DNA from: Vallitaleaceae bacterium
GTDB lineage: Bacteria; Bacillota; Clostridia; Lachnospirales; Vallitaleaceae
Reading direction: 5' to 3'
NCBI GenBank assembly: GCA_028277605.1
Contig: JANQFZ010000044.1
Location: 1 to 50,632, forward strand
Length of the DNA stretch: 50,632 nucleotides
Below are positions 7,914 to 16,666 of this stretch, one piece after another; the stretch's first letter is position 1; the number at the start of each line of letters is the position of its first letter. The translations under genes and the position numbers were made by a program. Under the pieces are notes generated by a model that worked only from the letters and a program-made list of their open reading frames with translations, searched no databases and had not been told where the DNA came from.

Positions 7914-9326
7914 ATGGATAGATTTAATGAGCATCAATCACCAGACAATGAAATCAATTCTGATCTATCAAAAAAACCGTATCAACCAAATTCAAACGAA
8001 AATAGGAACGAAGAAATTATTATAGAAGCTTCCAGACAACGCTATAGAGAGCCTTTTTCTAATCCTTATTTTGAAGCTAAGCAACAAAATACTTATTCTT
8101 GTTACACTGAAAAAATGAAGGAAGAAAGAAAACCTAAAGCACACTTACTAAAGAGATTGATTAGTTTTGCGTTAATTGCAATTATAGTAGGAGCTGGTTT
8201 CCAATTTGGTATGAAAGCTTCAGAACCATATATTTCAGAATTCTTTGGTTCAGCTCAAGAACCAGAGACAGTAAGAACACCTTTTTCATTTGAACAACAA
8301 AATGAAGACAATATCCAGCAGGTTGCCAAAGTTAAATCATCCTACAATGTGATAGATTTTTATTCACCCGTAGTAGATATAGCTGAGAATGTAAAACCTT
8401 CTATTGTAACCATAACTAGTTCAGTGATCGCTACAGATTGGTTTAATAATCAATTTCCATCAGAAGAAACAGGCTCTGGTGTAATTTTTGGTGAAAATGA
8501 TGACTTATTGTTTATCGTTACAAACTATCATGTTATTCAAAATGCAAATGAGGTGGGGGTTACTTTTATAGATAATAACACCATTAAAGGAACTATTATA
8601 GGTGCGGAGTTGGACTTTGATTTAGCTGTTATTGGTATAAAGAAAGAAGATCTTAAAAATGAAACAATGGAAAGCTTAAGAATAGCAGAGTTAGGAGATT
8701 CTGATAAGCTTAAAGTTGGTGAGCTTGCAGTAGCTATTGGCAATCCTTTAGGAAAAGAGTTTAGTCAGACCGTAACGGTAGGCGTTATTAGTGCGCTTAA
8801 TAGAACCTTACAATCAACAGATCAATCTTTAGGACTCATTCAAACAGATGCAGCAATTAATCCAGGTAACAGTGGAGGTGCATTAGTTAATGCAGCTGGT
8901 CAGGTTATTGGGATCAATGCTCTAAAAATTGCAGTAACAGATGTTGAAGGTATGGGTTTTGCCATTCCTATCAATGATGCTAAGCCTATTATTGAGGACA
9001 TTGTTAATCAAATTCATCGTCCGATGCTAGGTATAAGAGGTCAAAATATGGATCAAGAAAATGCTAATATATTCAATATTCCTTTTGGCATTCTAGTAAC
9101 GGAAGTAACACCAAATAGCGGAGCAGATAAAGCTGGGATACAACCACAGGATATCATTTTTGGTATTGATGATATCAGTGTTTATAAGATAGAGGAATTA
9201 TCAGAAGAACTTAATAATTATCAAGCTGGCGATGTAGTCACAATTAAGCTTGCTAGAAGAGTTAAGAATGAATTTGAAAGGCTTGAAATAAAGGTTAAAT
9301 TAACGGATAGAGCTTATATGAATTAA
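7914..9326 (+). CDS. HtrA/DegP-type membrane serine protease
   Basis: A 470-residue S1C protease. A cytoplasmic N-terminal tail of about 80 polar residues precedes a single transmembrane helix (about 81-99). The trypsin-like domain shows the triad His206 (TNYHVI), Asp236 (DFDLAVI) and Ser320 (NPGNSGGALV). One PDZ domain follows (about 370-460: GILVTEVTPNSGADKAGIQPQDII). This matches Bacillus HtrA/HtrB/YyxA, which degrade misfolded proteins at the outer membrane face. GGAGG lies 8 bases before the ATG. Monocistronic, between two terminators. No CssR-type site could be identified with confidence. Confidence 0.94.
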   Translation: MDRFNEHQSPDNEINSDLSKKPYQPNSNENRNEEIIIEASRQRYREPFSNPYFEAKQQNTYSCYTEKMKEERKPKAHLLKRLISFALIAIIVGAGFQFGMKASEPYISEFFGSAQEPETVRTPFSFEQQNEDNIQQVAKVKSSYNVIDFYSPVVDIAENVKPSIVTITSSVIATDWFNNQFPSEETGSGVIFGENDDLLFIVTNYHVIQNANEVGVTFIDNNTIKGTIIGAELDFDLAVIGIKKEDLKNETMESLRIAELGDSDKLKVGELAVAIGNPLGKEFSQTVTVGVISALNRTLQSTDQSLGLIQTDAAINPGNSGGALVNAAGQVIGINALKIAVTDVEGMGFAIPINDAKPIIEDIVNQIHRPMLGIRGQNMDQENANIFNIPFGILVTEVTPNSGADKAGIQPQDIIFGIDDISVYKIEELSEELNNYQAGDVVTIKLARRVKNEFERLEIKVKLTDRAYMN

Positions 9327-9350
9327 AGAGAAAATATATGAGTGATAAAG

Positions 9351-9380
9351 AGAGAGGATATTAGTATCCTTTCTTTTTTT
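9351..9380 (+). terminator. Terminator after the HtrA gene
   Basis: A 10-bp stem (AGAGAGGATA with TATCCTTTCT, one G-T pair) with loop TTAG and a long T-run. Confidence 0.85.
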
Positions 9381-9432
9381 TTCGTGCAAAATCATGTATA
9401 ATAGATTCTAGTAGTATGGAAAGGAGCATAAT

Positions 9433-10374
9433 ATGCGTTACATTTCTGACTTAAAAGAAGGAGAACAAGTCGTAGAACATTATTTATGTACAACCAAGCA
9501 GGTGTTAAAAACAAGAGCCGGAAAAACATATTATTCTTTAAGGCTGCAAGATAAAACAGGAACAGTTGATGCTAAGATTTGGGATTTAAATGATGGTATT
9601 AGTAATTTTGAGGCTCATGATTATATAAAAATTAATGCCATGGTAATCATGTTTCAAAATGCCATTCAATTAAATGTAAGACGATTGAGAAAAAGTGATG
9701 AAGGGGAGTATGACCCCAAAGAATATATTAAGACATCTGATTACGATATAGAAGAAATGTATCGTGAGCTTTTAGATTATATTGAGAAGGTTAAAGAACC
9801 ATATCTTAACAAGTTACTTAAAGCCTTCTTTGTGGAGGATGAAGATTTCATAAGAAAATTCAAATATCATACGGCTGCCAAGACGATGCATCATAACTTT
9901 ATGGGTGGATTGTTAGAACATACCTTATCTGTTGTTAGAATCTGTGAGTTTCTTGCCAAACAATATCCTATTATTAATAAGGACGTCTTATTTACTTCTG
10001 CCATTTGTCATGATATTGGAAAAATTAAGGAGCTATCCTCTTTTCCAATTATAGAATATACAGATGAAGGGCAGCTAATGGGTCATATTGTTATAGGGAT
10101 TGAATGGGTTACAGAGAAAATTAGGCAAATCAAAGGTTTTCCAGAAAAACTAGCCAATCTAATTAAGCATTGTGTAGCAGCACATCATGGGGAGTTAGAA
10201 TATGGGTCTCCCAAGAAACCTCAAATTATTGAAGCACTAGCTCTTACTTATGCTGATAATACAGATGCTAAGCTTAGAAGCTTTTCACAAATTGTTCAAG
10301 ACAGTGATCAAGAAGCTGACTGGGCAGGCTATCAGAAGATATTTGAAAGTAACATTAGAAAAACTAGGTATTAG
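9433..10374 (+). CDS. yhaM: 3'-5' exoribonuclease YhaM family
   Basis: A 313-residue protein with an N-terminal OB-fold (about 5-95: LKTRAGKTYYSLRLQDKTGTVDAKIWD) and a C-terminal HD domain (about 140-300). The HD metal ligands are visible as MHHNFMGGLLEHTLS, SAICHDIGKIKEL and AAHHGELEYGSPKKPQ. YhaM trims single-stranded RNA 3' ends and also acts on DNA. Length matches the family (about 314). A TATAAT at about 9398 and AAGGAG before the ATG support the start. It stands alone between terminators. Confidence 0.94.
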   Translation: MRYISDLKEGEQVVEHYLCTTKQVLKTRAGKTYYSLRLQDKTGTVDAKIWDLNDGISNFEAHDYIKINAMVIMFQNAIQLNVRRLRKSDEGEYDPKEYIKTSDYDIEEMYRELLDYIEKVKEPYLNKLLKAFFVEDEDFIRKFKYHTAAKTMHHNFMGGLLEHTLSVVRICEFLAKQYPIINKDVLFTSAICHDIGKIKELSSFPIIEYTDEGQLMGHIVIGIEWVTEKIRQIKGFPEKLANLIKHCVAAHHGELEYGSPKKPQIIEALALTYADNTDAKLRSFSQIVQDSDQEADWAGYQKIFESNIRKTRY

Positions 10375-10480
10375 AAGACTATTATGGGAATAATACTAGT
10401 GTTCTAAGAGGATAATGAGTAAGATATGATGTAAGCGAATACTAGGTATAAATTAATTTTTAAGTAAACTTTATTATATA

Positions 10481-10515
10481 AAATTTAGAATGCAGTCATT
10501 GCATTCTAAATTTTT
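10481..10515 (+). terminator. Hairpin terminator or attenuator immediately before the RlmD-type gene
   Basis: A perfect 14-bp stem (AAATTTAGAATGCA with TGCATTCTAAATTT) with a 5-base loop, then TT. It ends 14 bases before the next start codon, so either it terminates yhaM transcription or it attenuates the methyltransferase transcript. Confidence 0.75.
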
Positions 10516-10529
10516 GTGAAGGTGAATGT

Positions 10530-11918
10530 ATGAAAAAAGAGAAGCTGGGGATACCTGTTAGAAAAAATGAAGAATATACAATGACTATAGATGATATCAG
10601 TACAAGTGGAGAAGGAATTGGCAAGATTAAGGGATATACCTTGTTTTTAAAAGGTGCACTGCCTGGAGATGAGATCTTAGTCAAGGTGCTTAAGACTACA
10701 AAAAAATATGGCTTTGGTAAGCTCATAAAAATTCTTAAGCCTTCTAGTTCCAGAGTAGAACCGATATGTCCAATAGCAGGACGCTGTGGGGGATGCCAGT
10801 TATTGCACTATAAATACGATTCACAGCTTGAGTACAAAAGGAATAAAGTTAAAAATGCACTTGAACGTATAGGTGGTATAACAGATGTGGAGGTAAAGGA
10901 AACCATTGGCATGGAAGAACCTTATTATTATAGAAACAAGGTACAGTACCCAGTAGGGTTGGATAAAGATAAAAAAGTCCAGATAGGCTTCTATGCGATA
11001 AGGAGTCATACCATTGTTGAATCTAAAACCTGTTATATTCAGAATAAGTTCAATGACTCAATTATTCAGAAAATAAAAGAGTATATTGATGAAAGCCGAC
11101 TCTCAATCTATAGTGAACAGGCTCATCAAGGTTTATTAAGACACATTGTTACACGGATTGGATACTATACGAAAGAAATTATGGTCTGTCTAGTTGTTAA
11201 TGGAGAGTCAATTCCTAATGAAAGCTTGCTGGTTGAAAAGCTAAGAACTATTCCTCATATGAAAAGTATACTTCTTAATACGAATAAGAAAAAATCGAAT
11301 GTTATATTAGGTGAGGATATAAAATGTCTCTGGGGAAAAGAAACTATAACAGATGATATTGGAGACATCAAATATAAGATTTCATTATTATCTTTTTACC
11401 AAGTTAATCCTATACAGACTAAAAAACTATATGATAAAGTACTTGAATATGTTAATCCAAGAGGCAATGAAACAATTTGGGATATTTACTGTGGTATCGG
11501 CACAATCGGTTTATATCTTGCCAGACATGTTAAACAGATATATGGTATTGAAATTATTCCACAAGCGATTGAAGATGCTAAGGAGAATGCAAGAATTAAT
11601 CATATTAAAAATGCAGAGTTCTATGTCGGTAAAGCAGAAGAAATACTGCCAAAGAAACATGAAAAAGAAAATATAAAGGCTGATATCATCATCATAGATC
11701 CGCCAAGAAAAGGATGTGATCAAGCCCTGCTAGAGACACTAATTCAAATAAAGGCAAAGAAGATTATTTATGTATCCTGCGATCCCGCAACACTTGCTAG
11801 GGATTTAAAAATATTAACTAATGGGGGATATGCTATTGTTGTGATCCAGCCATTAGATATGTTTGCTCATAGTGTGCATGTGGAGACAGTAGCATTGATG
11901 TCAAGAACAGAGAAATAG
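10530..11918 (+). CDS. rlmD: 23S rRNA (uracil-C5)-methyltransferase, RlmD/RlmCD type
   Basis: A 462-residue TrmA/RumA/YefA-family enzyme that makes 5-methyluridine in 23S rRNA. An N-terminal TRAM domain (about 12-70) is followed by the [4Fe-4S] ligands in CPIAGRCGGCQLLHY (C-x5-C-x2-C) with the fourth Cys in SKTCYIQ. The Rossmann domain has the S-adenosylmethionine site DIYCGIGTIGLYLA, IDPPRKGC, and the catalytic nucleophile in YVSCDPATLARDL. In Bacillota one enzyme (RlmCD) often does both U747 and U1939, so site specificity is uncertain. GAAGGTG sits 7 bases before the ATG. Confidence 0.93.
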   Translation: MKKEKLGIPVRKNEEYTMTIDDISTSGEGIGKIKGYTLFLKGALPGDEILVKVLKTTKKYGFGKLIKILKPSSSRVEPICPIAGRCGGCQLLHYKYDSQLEYKRNKVKNALERIGGITDVEVKETIGMEEPYYYRNKVQYPVGLDKDKKVQIGFYAIRSHTIVESKTCYIQNKFNDSIIQKIKEYIDESRLSIYSEQAHQGLLRHIVTRIGYYTKEIMVCLVVNGESIPNESLLVEKLRTIPHMKSILLNTNKKKSNVILGEDIKCLWGKETITDDIGDIKYKISLLSFYQVNPIQTKKLYDKVLEYVNPRGNETIWDIYCGIGTIGLYLARHVKQIYGIEIIPQAIEDAKENARINHIKNAEFYVGKAEEILPKKHEKENIKADIIIIDPPRKGCDQALLETLIQIKAKKIIYVSCDPATLARDLKILTNGGYAIVVIQPLDMFAHSVHVETVALMSRTEK

Positions 11919-12252
11919 AAAAGCATTGAAAATAAAGGGTTTCCTAGATTAGAACATATTTCGGGGAAAGCATAAAGAGCGCTTTAGTAAAAGGAGTTTT
12001 TTCTTTCTATCGGTACAAAAACTGAAGCAGTTCTTACTATTGGTGAGAAACTGTGTCTTGAACGGTCACAAGTTAATTACCATATGGATAAGGTGGTGAG
12101 TCGTCTGCCACTGTTGCTATATGGGAAGTAAATGCACTTGATATATAGGCAAATAAGAACCTCTATGATATTTTGTTGAAGGTTCTTATTTTTTTAGACT
12201 ATGATTAGATAAAGGTTTGAATATGCTTAATATATTCTGATATTTCATCAAG
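11919..12252 (+). other. Intergenic remnant ending in a terminator; no intact gene
   Basis: Between the methyltransferase and the minus-strand SEDS fragment. One open stretch (about 12009-12132) reads IGTKTEAVLTIGEKL and continues for about 40 codons but lacks a start codon and ribosome site. A strong terminator lies at 12151-12195. This may be the 3' end of a deleted gene. I do not recognise the product. Confidence 0.35.
12151..12195 (+). terminator. Strong terminator with no intact gene upstream
   Basis: A 12-bp stem (AAATAAGAACCT with AGGTTCTTATTT), a 17-base loop, and a T-run. It probably belonged to the gene whose remnant lies just before it, and it may now serve the RlmD-type gene. Confidence 0.8.
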
Positions 12253-13281
12253 TTATTTGAAATAAATAATTAGTTTACCATCTTCAAACATAATAAATTT
12301 CTTTGTGTTTGGGGCAATTGTTTTTGGCGAAGCTCCTATTAAATTATTTCTTCTCCATACGGACAAAATCGTCCCCACAAGAGCCATATTTACAATATAC
12401 CTTATCCCTCCATATGAAATAAATGGCAGACTGATACTCGACAAGGGAAATAGATTAAAGTTTGATAAAACACCAATTGCAAACTGTACTGATAAAATTG
12501 TGCTTGCCCCAAGTGACAGATAGAAGCCATAATCATTCTTTATTCTAATAGTTGTTACAAACATTCTGGCAATAAATATAGCTATTAACAAAACCACTGT
12601 AATACCAATGATCCATCCAAGTGTAGTAATGACATTTATAAGAACATACTCCGTTGTGATACCTGGCATGCCATTGTATATATGATATCCGTTGACAGTT
12701 TCGGTTGTTTTGCCAAACCAATTTGATGCTGCAAGCCATTTATCTGCCATTATTTGTTGCCAACCACCACCAGAAGGGTCTGATATTCCTCGAGTCAAAA
12801 AACATAATACTCTTCTCTCTATTCTATGTCTAATAAGAAATGTAAAAAAGGAAATGCTTAACACAGCTATGCCACCCAAACAAGTGAACTGTATTTTCCT
12901 ACTACCTTCGTAATGATTTTTGATTACAGATGATATTATTAAAACTGCATAACAAATTGCCAAAATAAAAGCTAAAGAAGCGTTGTTTAATGCCATAATA
13001 AGTATTGTAGAAATAAAAGCAAGTATAAGTATTCCCGCAAGGCCTATTCCGCCTTTACCACGACTTTTTTCAATAAATCCTACAATAGCAACCAAAAATA
13101 ACATTGTTACGTACTCAGAAGAAATTGCGATATAACCAATTGATAAAAAGCTTCTTCCGTTAATTCTTGGTCCGTAAAATAACGTAAAAACCAACATCAA
13201 AACTGAGATTATATAAATTGGCAACGCTAACTTCTTAAGTTTTGTGTAGTCAAAAAAGTATAGCCCCACCAAAACACTCAT
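12253..13281 (-). pseudogene. 5'-truncated SEDS-family gene (FtsW/RodA/SpoVE-like)
   Basis: 342 codons of a multi-pass SEDS glycosyltransferase. NGRSFLSIGYIAISSEYVTMLF corresponds to the NGA-RWI-LGPF-QPSE region and LPFISYGGIRY to the C-terminal PFISYGG motif. Family members of about 370-420 residues polymerise lipid II. The in-frame sequence upstream of the ATG still reads as SEDS-like (HLIFYAIVG) until a TGA at 13318-13320, and the first transmembrane segments are missing. There is no ribosome site or promoter. The position of the catalytic Asp (usually TDFIF) holds Glu211 (TTEYVL), so even the parent was a divergent member. The frame itself is intact, so a short product cannot be excluded. 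Confidence 0.7.
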
Positions 13282-13305
13282 ACCAACTATCGCATAAAAA
13301 ATTAA

Positions 13306-14445
13306 ATGACTATAAGTTCATGGGAATTAAACTGGAAGACAGTCTTCAACATTCCCTTTAGAATTATAGTTGAAGGGGATACATTACATCGGTTAAACGA
13401 AGGAGCCATTGATCAGAAAGCAACCTATGTCATTGGCGGTAAGCCCTCGGGTGAAAATGCCGTTAGCATCAGCAAAGAGACAACAGAGCTTGGATTGATG
13501 TTTAAACTGAAAGTCTTCGGATTATCTCAGATCGTATATGTATCCATTGGTTTTATCCTATTAATGGTTGCCTTGTTCTTTATAGACAAAAAAATGTTTA
13601 GAGTGGTACTGGTATTCAGCCTTCTGATAGTCATTGCAGTCATTGTCATTTATCCTGTGCTTTGGATTATCGGATCTAGTTTTAACAGAGGCCAAAGTCT
13701 GTTATCAGCAGGAATCAGTCCTTTCCCGAAGGAAATTTCCCTGCTTCAATACCAACGATTGTTTTTAACGACGGATTATGGATATTGGTTCCTTAATACC
13801 TTTAAGATTGCGGTTTTTAATATGGTTTTATCGATTATTTTAACCGTTACTACAGCCTATGCACTATCAAGATTTAAGTTTAGAGGTAAAAAACCAATGA
13901 TTATGAGTCTTCTAATATTACAGGTATTTCCAAGTTTTCTTGGAATGGTAGCCATTTATACCTTACTTTCAAGAATCACATGGTTTAGCGCCTTTACAGG
14001 AAGACCAAATCTACTGGATACACATCTGGGTTTATTGCTGGTATATGCTGCTGGTCAGATTCCATACAATTCATGGTTGGTTAAAGGCTTCTTTGACACC
14101 ATACCAATCAGTGTAGATGAAGCGGCTAGAATAGACGGCGCAACCCATTTAAAAACATTTTTCAAGGTGATACTACCCCTTGGACGTCCCATTATATCTT
14201 TTGTAGCCATTACGAATTTCATGGGACCATGGATGGATTTCATCTTTCCACGGCTTATTTTAGATACGCCTGAGAAGAAGACCCTTGCCATCGGTTTATT
14301 CGAAATGATCAACGGACAGGGACAGAACAATTTTACCATGTTTGCCGCAGGAGCAGTTCTAGTAGCGGTTCCAATTACAGCCCTATTCAGTTACTTCCAG
14401 AAATACATAGTGACCGGTTTATCATCAGGTGCTGTTAAAGGATAA
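13306..14445 (+). CDS. MalG-type sugar ABC permease, probably 5'-truncated
   Basis: 379 codons. The C-terminal 280 or so residues are a complete CUT1 permease (BPD_transp_1): about six transmembrane helices and the EAA loop DEAARIDGATHLKTFFKVILPLGRP that docks to the ATPase. The first 120 residues, with two further hydrophobic segments (about 78-95 and 100-120), are longer than a standard MalG N-terminus. No ribosome binding site precedes the ATG, and its first codons overlap SEDS-derived sequence, so the true start was probably lost. Neither a binding protein nor a MalF partner is present. Expression and function are doubtful. Confidence 0.75.
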   Translation: MTISSWELNWKTVFNIPFRIIVEGDTLHRLNEGAIDQKATYVIGGKPSGENAVSISKETTELGLMFKLKVFGLSQIVYVSIGFILLMVALFFIDKKMFRVVLVFSLLIVIAVIVIYPVLWIIGSSFNRGQSLLSAGISPFPKEISLLQYQRLFLTTDYGYWFLNTFKIAVFNMVLSIILTVTTAYALSRFKFRGKKPMIMSLLILQVFPSFLGMVAIYTLLSRITWFSAFTGRPNLLDTHLGLLLVYAAGQIPYNSWLVKGFFDTIPISVDEAARIDGATHLKTFFKVILPLGRPIISFVAITNFMGPWMDFIFPRLILDTPEKKTLAIGLFEMINGQGQNNFTMFAAGAVLVAVPITALFSYFQKYIVTGLSSGAVKG

Positions 14446-14477
14446 TTTCATTCACTTAAAGGAATGAGTATGAACCA

Positions 14478-14510
14478 AAAAGGTTATCTCTATTTGTGAG
14501 ATAGCCTTTT
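14478..14510 (+). terminator. Terminator after the malG-type gene
   Basis: A 13-bp stem (AAAAGGTTATCTC with GAGATAGCCTTTT, one G-T pair), loop TATTTGT, with the T-run as part of the right arm. Confidence 0.85.
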
Positions 14511-14592
14511 AATATTATATTTGTACCACCATCAATGAACACGGCATAGAATATTTTAGGATGAAAAATATTAGCTAACGTGGAGGTGAACA

Positions 14593-16278
14593 ATGAAAAT
14601 AGGAGTTAAGAAAAATGAGATTACGTCAGATGAGGTGTGTAATAGACAACAGATCGGTGAGTGTTCAGAAGCAGAAGGATGCTGTACGATAGCCAAAGGC
14701 GCATGCTCTCATGCAGAAGGGTGCTGTACACAAGCAGAGGGAGACTGTTCCCATTCAGAGGGAAAAGGAATCATGATCAGTGGTAATCTTAGACCTACAA
14801 CTTCCATAGGGAAGGGAGCCCATGCAGAAGGCGCAGGAACAATAGCTGCCGGTAATTATTCTCATGCAGAGGGTGCAGAAACAATCGCTTTGGAAACTGC
14901 TTCCCATACGGAGGGATTTAGGACAAGTGCCAGTGGATTGACATCTCATGCAGAGGGCAATAGCGCAGAGGCGAGTGGTGAAAATGCTCATGCAGAGGGG
15001 GAGGACACAGTGGCAAGTGGCAGAAATGCTCATGCCCAAGGACAAAGAACAATAGCCAGTGGAAGCGAATCTCATGCAGAAGGTTTCTTAACATTAGCAA
15101 GTAATACTGACTGTCACGCAGAAGGAGACTGTACAATAGCTAGTGCTCCTTCAGCTCATGCAGAAGGTGAACGTTCAATGGCCAGTGGACCTATATCCCA
15201 TGCAGAAGGCACTAGTACAATAGCTGCCGGCTCGTTTTCCCATGCAGAAGGAGCAGCCACACAAGCTAATGGTGATTCCTCCCATGCAGAAGGTAATTTC
15301 ACACAAACTAATGCATTTGCAGCCCATTCAGAAGGTGCAAGTACACGAGCTAACGCAGATTCATCTCATGCAGAAGGCAGTACCACAATAGCAGCGGGGG
15401 GAGCCTCCCATGCAGAAGGAACTGGTACATTAGCTAGTGGTCCATCCTCTCATGCAGAAGGCAATACAACAATAGCAGCGGGGGGAGCTTCTCATGCAGA
15501 AGGTTTATTTACTCGAGCTAACGCAGATTCATCTCATGCAGAAGGCACAAGCACACAAGCTAACGCAGTAGCTTCACACGCTGAAGGTACTGCAACAGTG
15601 GTAAGACCTCAAGATACAGGTGCGCATATCATGGGTAGTACTGGGACGACCTGTGAATCTTTTGCATGGCATATGGCAAGCGGTGGTATGATAACAGCTC
15701 GTATTAGAAATAATGGTACAGGATGTTTTGCCGGTGTGGACATAGGTGTTGCAGGAGGTACTTGTTGTCCTGACTTTGCAGAGATGTTTGAAACTTCAGA
15801 TGGTGTTTCCATTGATTACGGCTATTTTGTAACATTCAATAATGATGACAAAATTCGAAAAGCCACCTCTAAGGATGAGTATTTATTGGGTATCACCAGT
15901 TCTACTCCCGGTATTGTTTTGGGAACTGTTTCCAGTGAAAGATATATGACGGATGAGTGGGGAATCGTGCAATATCAATCTGTTACCGTTCATGAAAAAA
16001 AAGATGAAAATGGTCATACAGTAATTCCAGAGTATACTGTAAAAGTACCAATACCTAATCCGTATTATCAAGGTGGAGATAATGATTGCTCTCGATGTGA
16101 GCGACCTGAATGGGTTGCAGTAGGATTGTTAGGACAGATCCGAGTAAGAGATGATGGAACATGTCAAGTAGGTAGATATTGCTTGCCCAATGACGAGGGC
16201 ATTGCAACGGCATCAAAAAAAGGGTACAAAATAATAAAGCGTACTCAGAAGAATCAGATCATCATTTTATTTCGATAA
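14593..16278 (+). CDS. YadA-head-repeat protein with C-terminal Peptidase_G2 domain (paralogue 1)
   Basis: A 561-residue protein. Residues about 20-340 carry roughly 23 copies of a 14-residue repeat with core (S/A)HAEG and second half like xxTxAxG, the pattern of YadA-type trimeric left-handed beta-roll heads. Residues about 345-561 match Peptidase_G2: DFAEMFET, IDYGYFVTF, ITSSTPGIVLGTV, MTDEWGIVQY, WVAVGLLGQIRVRDDGTC. In phage tailspikes this domain is a self-cleaving folding chaperone. No signal peptide or LPXTG motif is visible. The first two to three repeats are cysteine-rich (EGCCTIAKGACSHAEGCC). GGAGGTG precedes the ATG. The inverted paralogue lies at 23450-25222. Expected to be a trimeric fibre; its location and ligand are unknown. 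Confidence 0.85.
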   Translation: MKIGVKKNEITSDEVCNRQQIGECSEAEGCCTIAKGACSHAEGCCTQAEGDCSHSEGKGIMISGNLRPTTSIGKGAHAEGAGTIAAGNYSHAEGAETIALETASHTEGFRTSASGLTSHAEGNSAEASGENAHAEGEDTVASGRNAHAQGQRTIASGSESHAEGFLTLASNTDCHAEGDCTIASAPSAHAEGERSMASGPISHAEGTSTIAAGSFSHAEGAATQANGDSSHAEGNFTQTNAFAAHSEGASTRANADSSHAEGSTTIAAGGASHAEGTGTLASGPSSHAEGNTTIAAGGASHAEGLFTRANADSSHAEGTSTQANAVASHAEGTATVVRPQDTGAHIMGSTGTTCESFAWHMASGGMITARIRNNGTGCFAGVDIGVAGGTCCPDFAEMFETSDGVSIDYGYFVTFNNDDKIRKATSKDEYLLGITSSTPGIVLGTVSSERYMTDEWGIVQYQSVTVHEKKDENGHTVIPEYTVKVPIPNPYYQGGDNDCSRCERPEWVAVGLLGQIRVRDDGTCQVGRYCLPNDEGIATASKKGYKIIKRTQKNQIIILFR

Positions 16279-16345
16279 TATTAAAGTAGTGGATTATGCT
16301 TGTTTGTGATAACTAATTCTTGAAAGTAGACGTGCATCCTATATA

Positions 16346-16368
16346 GAGACCAAATTTGGTCTCCTTTT
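16346..16368 (+). terminator. Terminator of YadA-like paralogue 1
   Basis: A perfect 18-base palindrome (GAGACCAAA/TTTGGTCTC) followed by CTTTTA. It abuts the stop codon of the opposing AraC fragment. Confidence 0.8.
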
Positions 16369-16660
16369 ATGTGCGCTTTTTTAACTCACCTGGTGTTATG
16401 CCATAATAACTTTTAAATGTCTTAATAAAATGACCTTGATGAATATAACCTACTTCTTCTGCAGCTTCTTTTACTGAAAAACCTTTTGTTTTAATAGCGT
16501 TAAAGGAGTGCTTCATTTTACACAAAACAATATAATTATGGATTGTTATTCCATAGAACTCTTTAAATTGCTTCATTAAACTGTTGGCATTCATACAAAC
16601 AATAAAAGCTAATTCATTAATAGATATACTGTCTTTATAGTTTTCTTTAATAATTTTTTT
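16367..16660 (-). pseudogene. AraC-family regulator, C-terminal HTH fragment
   Basis: About 97 codons reading in frame from near 16660 and covering most of the AraC double helix-turn-helix: ENYKDSISINELAFIVCMNANSL, then KTKGFSVKEAAEEVGYIHQGHFIKTFKSYYGITPGELKK. The second helix-turn-helix is intact. The N-terminal ligand domain is absent, and homology stops where ABC exporter sequence begins on the other strand. An internal ATG at 16594 could start a 75-residue peptide but has no good ribosome site. It was probably the regulator of the ABC genes now also fragmented beside it. Confidence 0.75.
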
Positions 16661-16666
16661 GTTCTT

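Noticed and set aside
12009..12132. Short open stretch reading IGTKTEAVLTIGEKL
   Set aside because: No start codon or ribosome site and no recognised family; kept only as part of an unassigned remnant.
14650..15600. Dense short repeats that look like a CRISPR or minisatellite array
   Set aside because: The repeats are in frame and encode the SHAEG head repeats of an open 561-codon gene; there are no unique spacers of fixed length and no cas genes.
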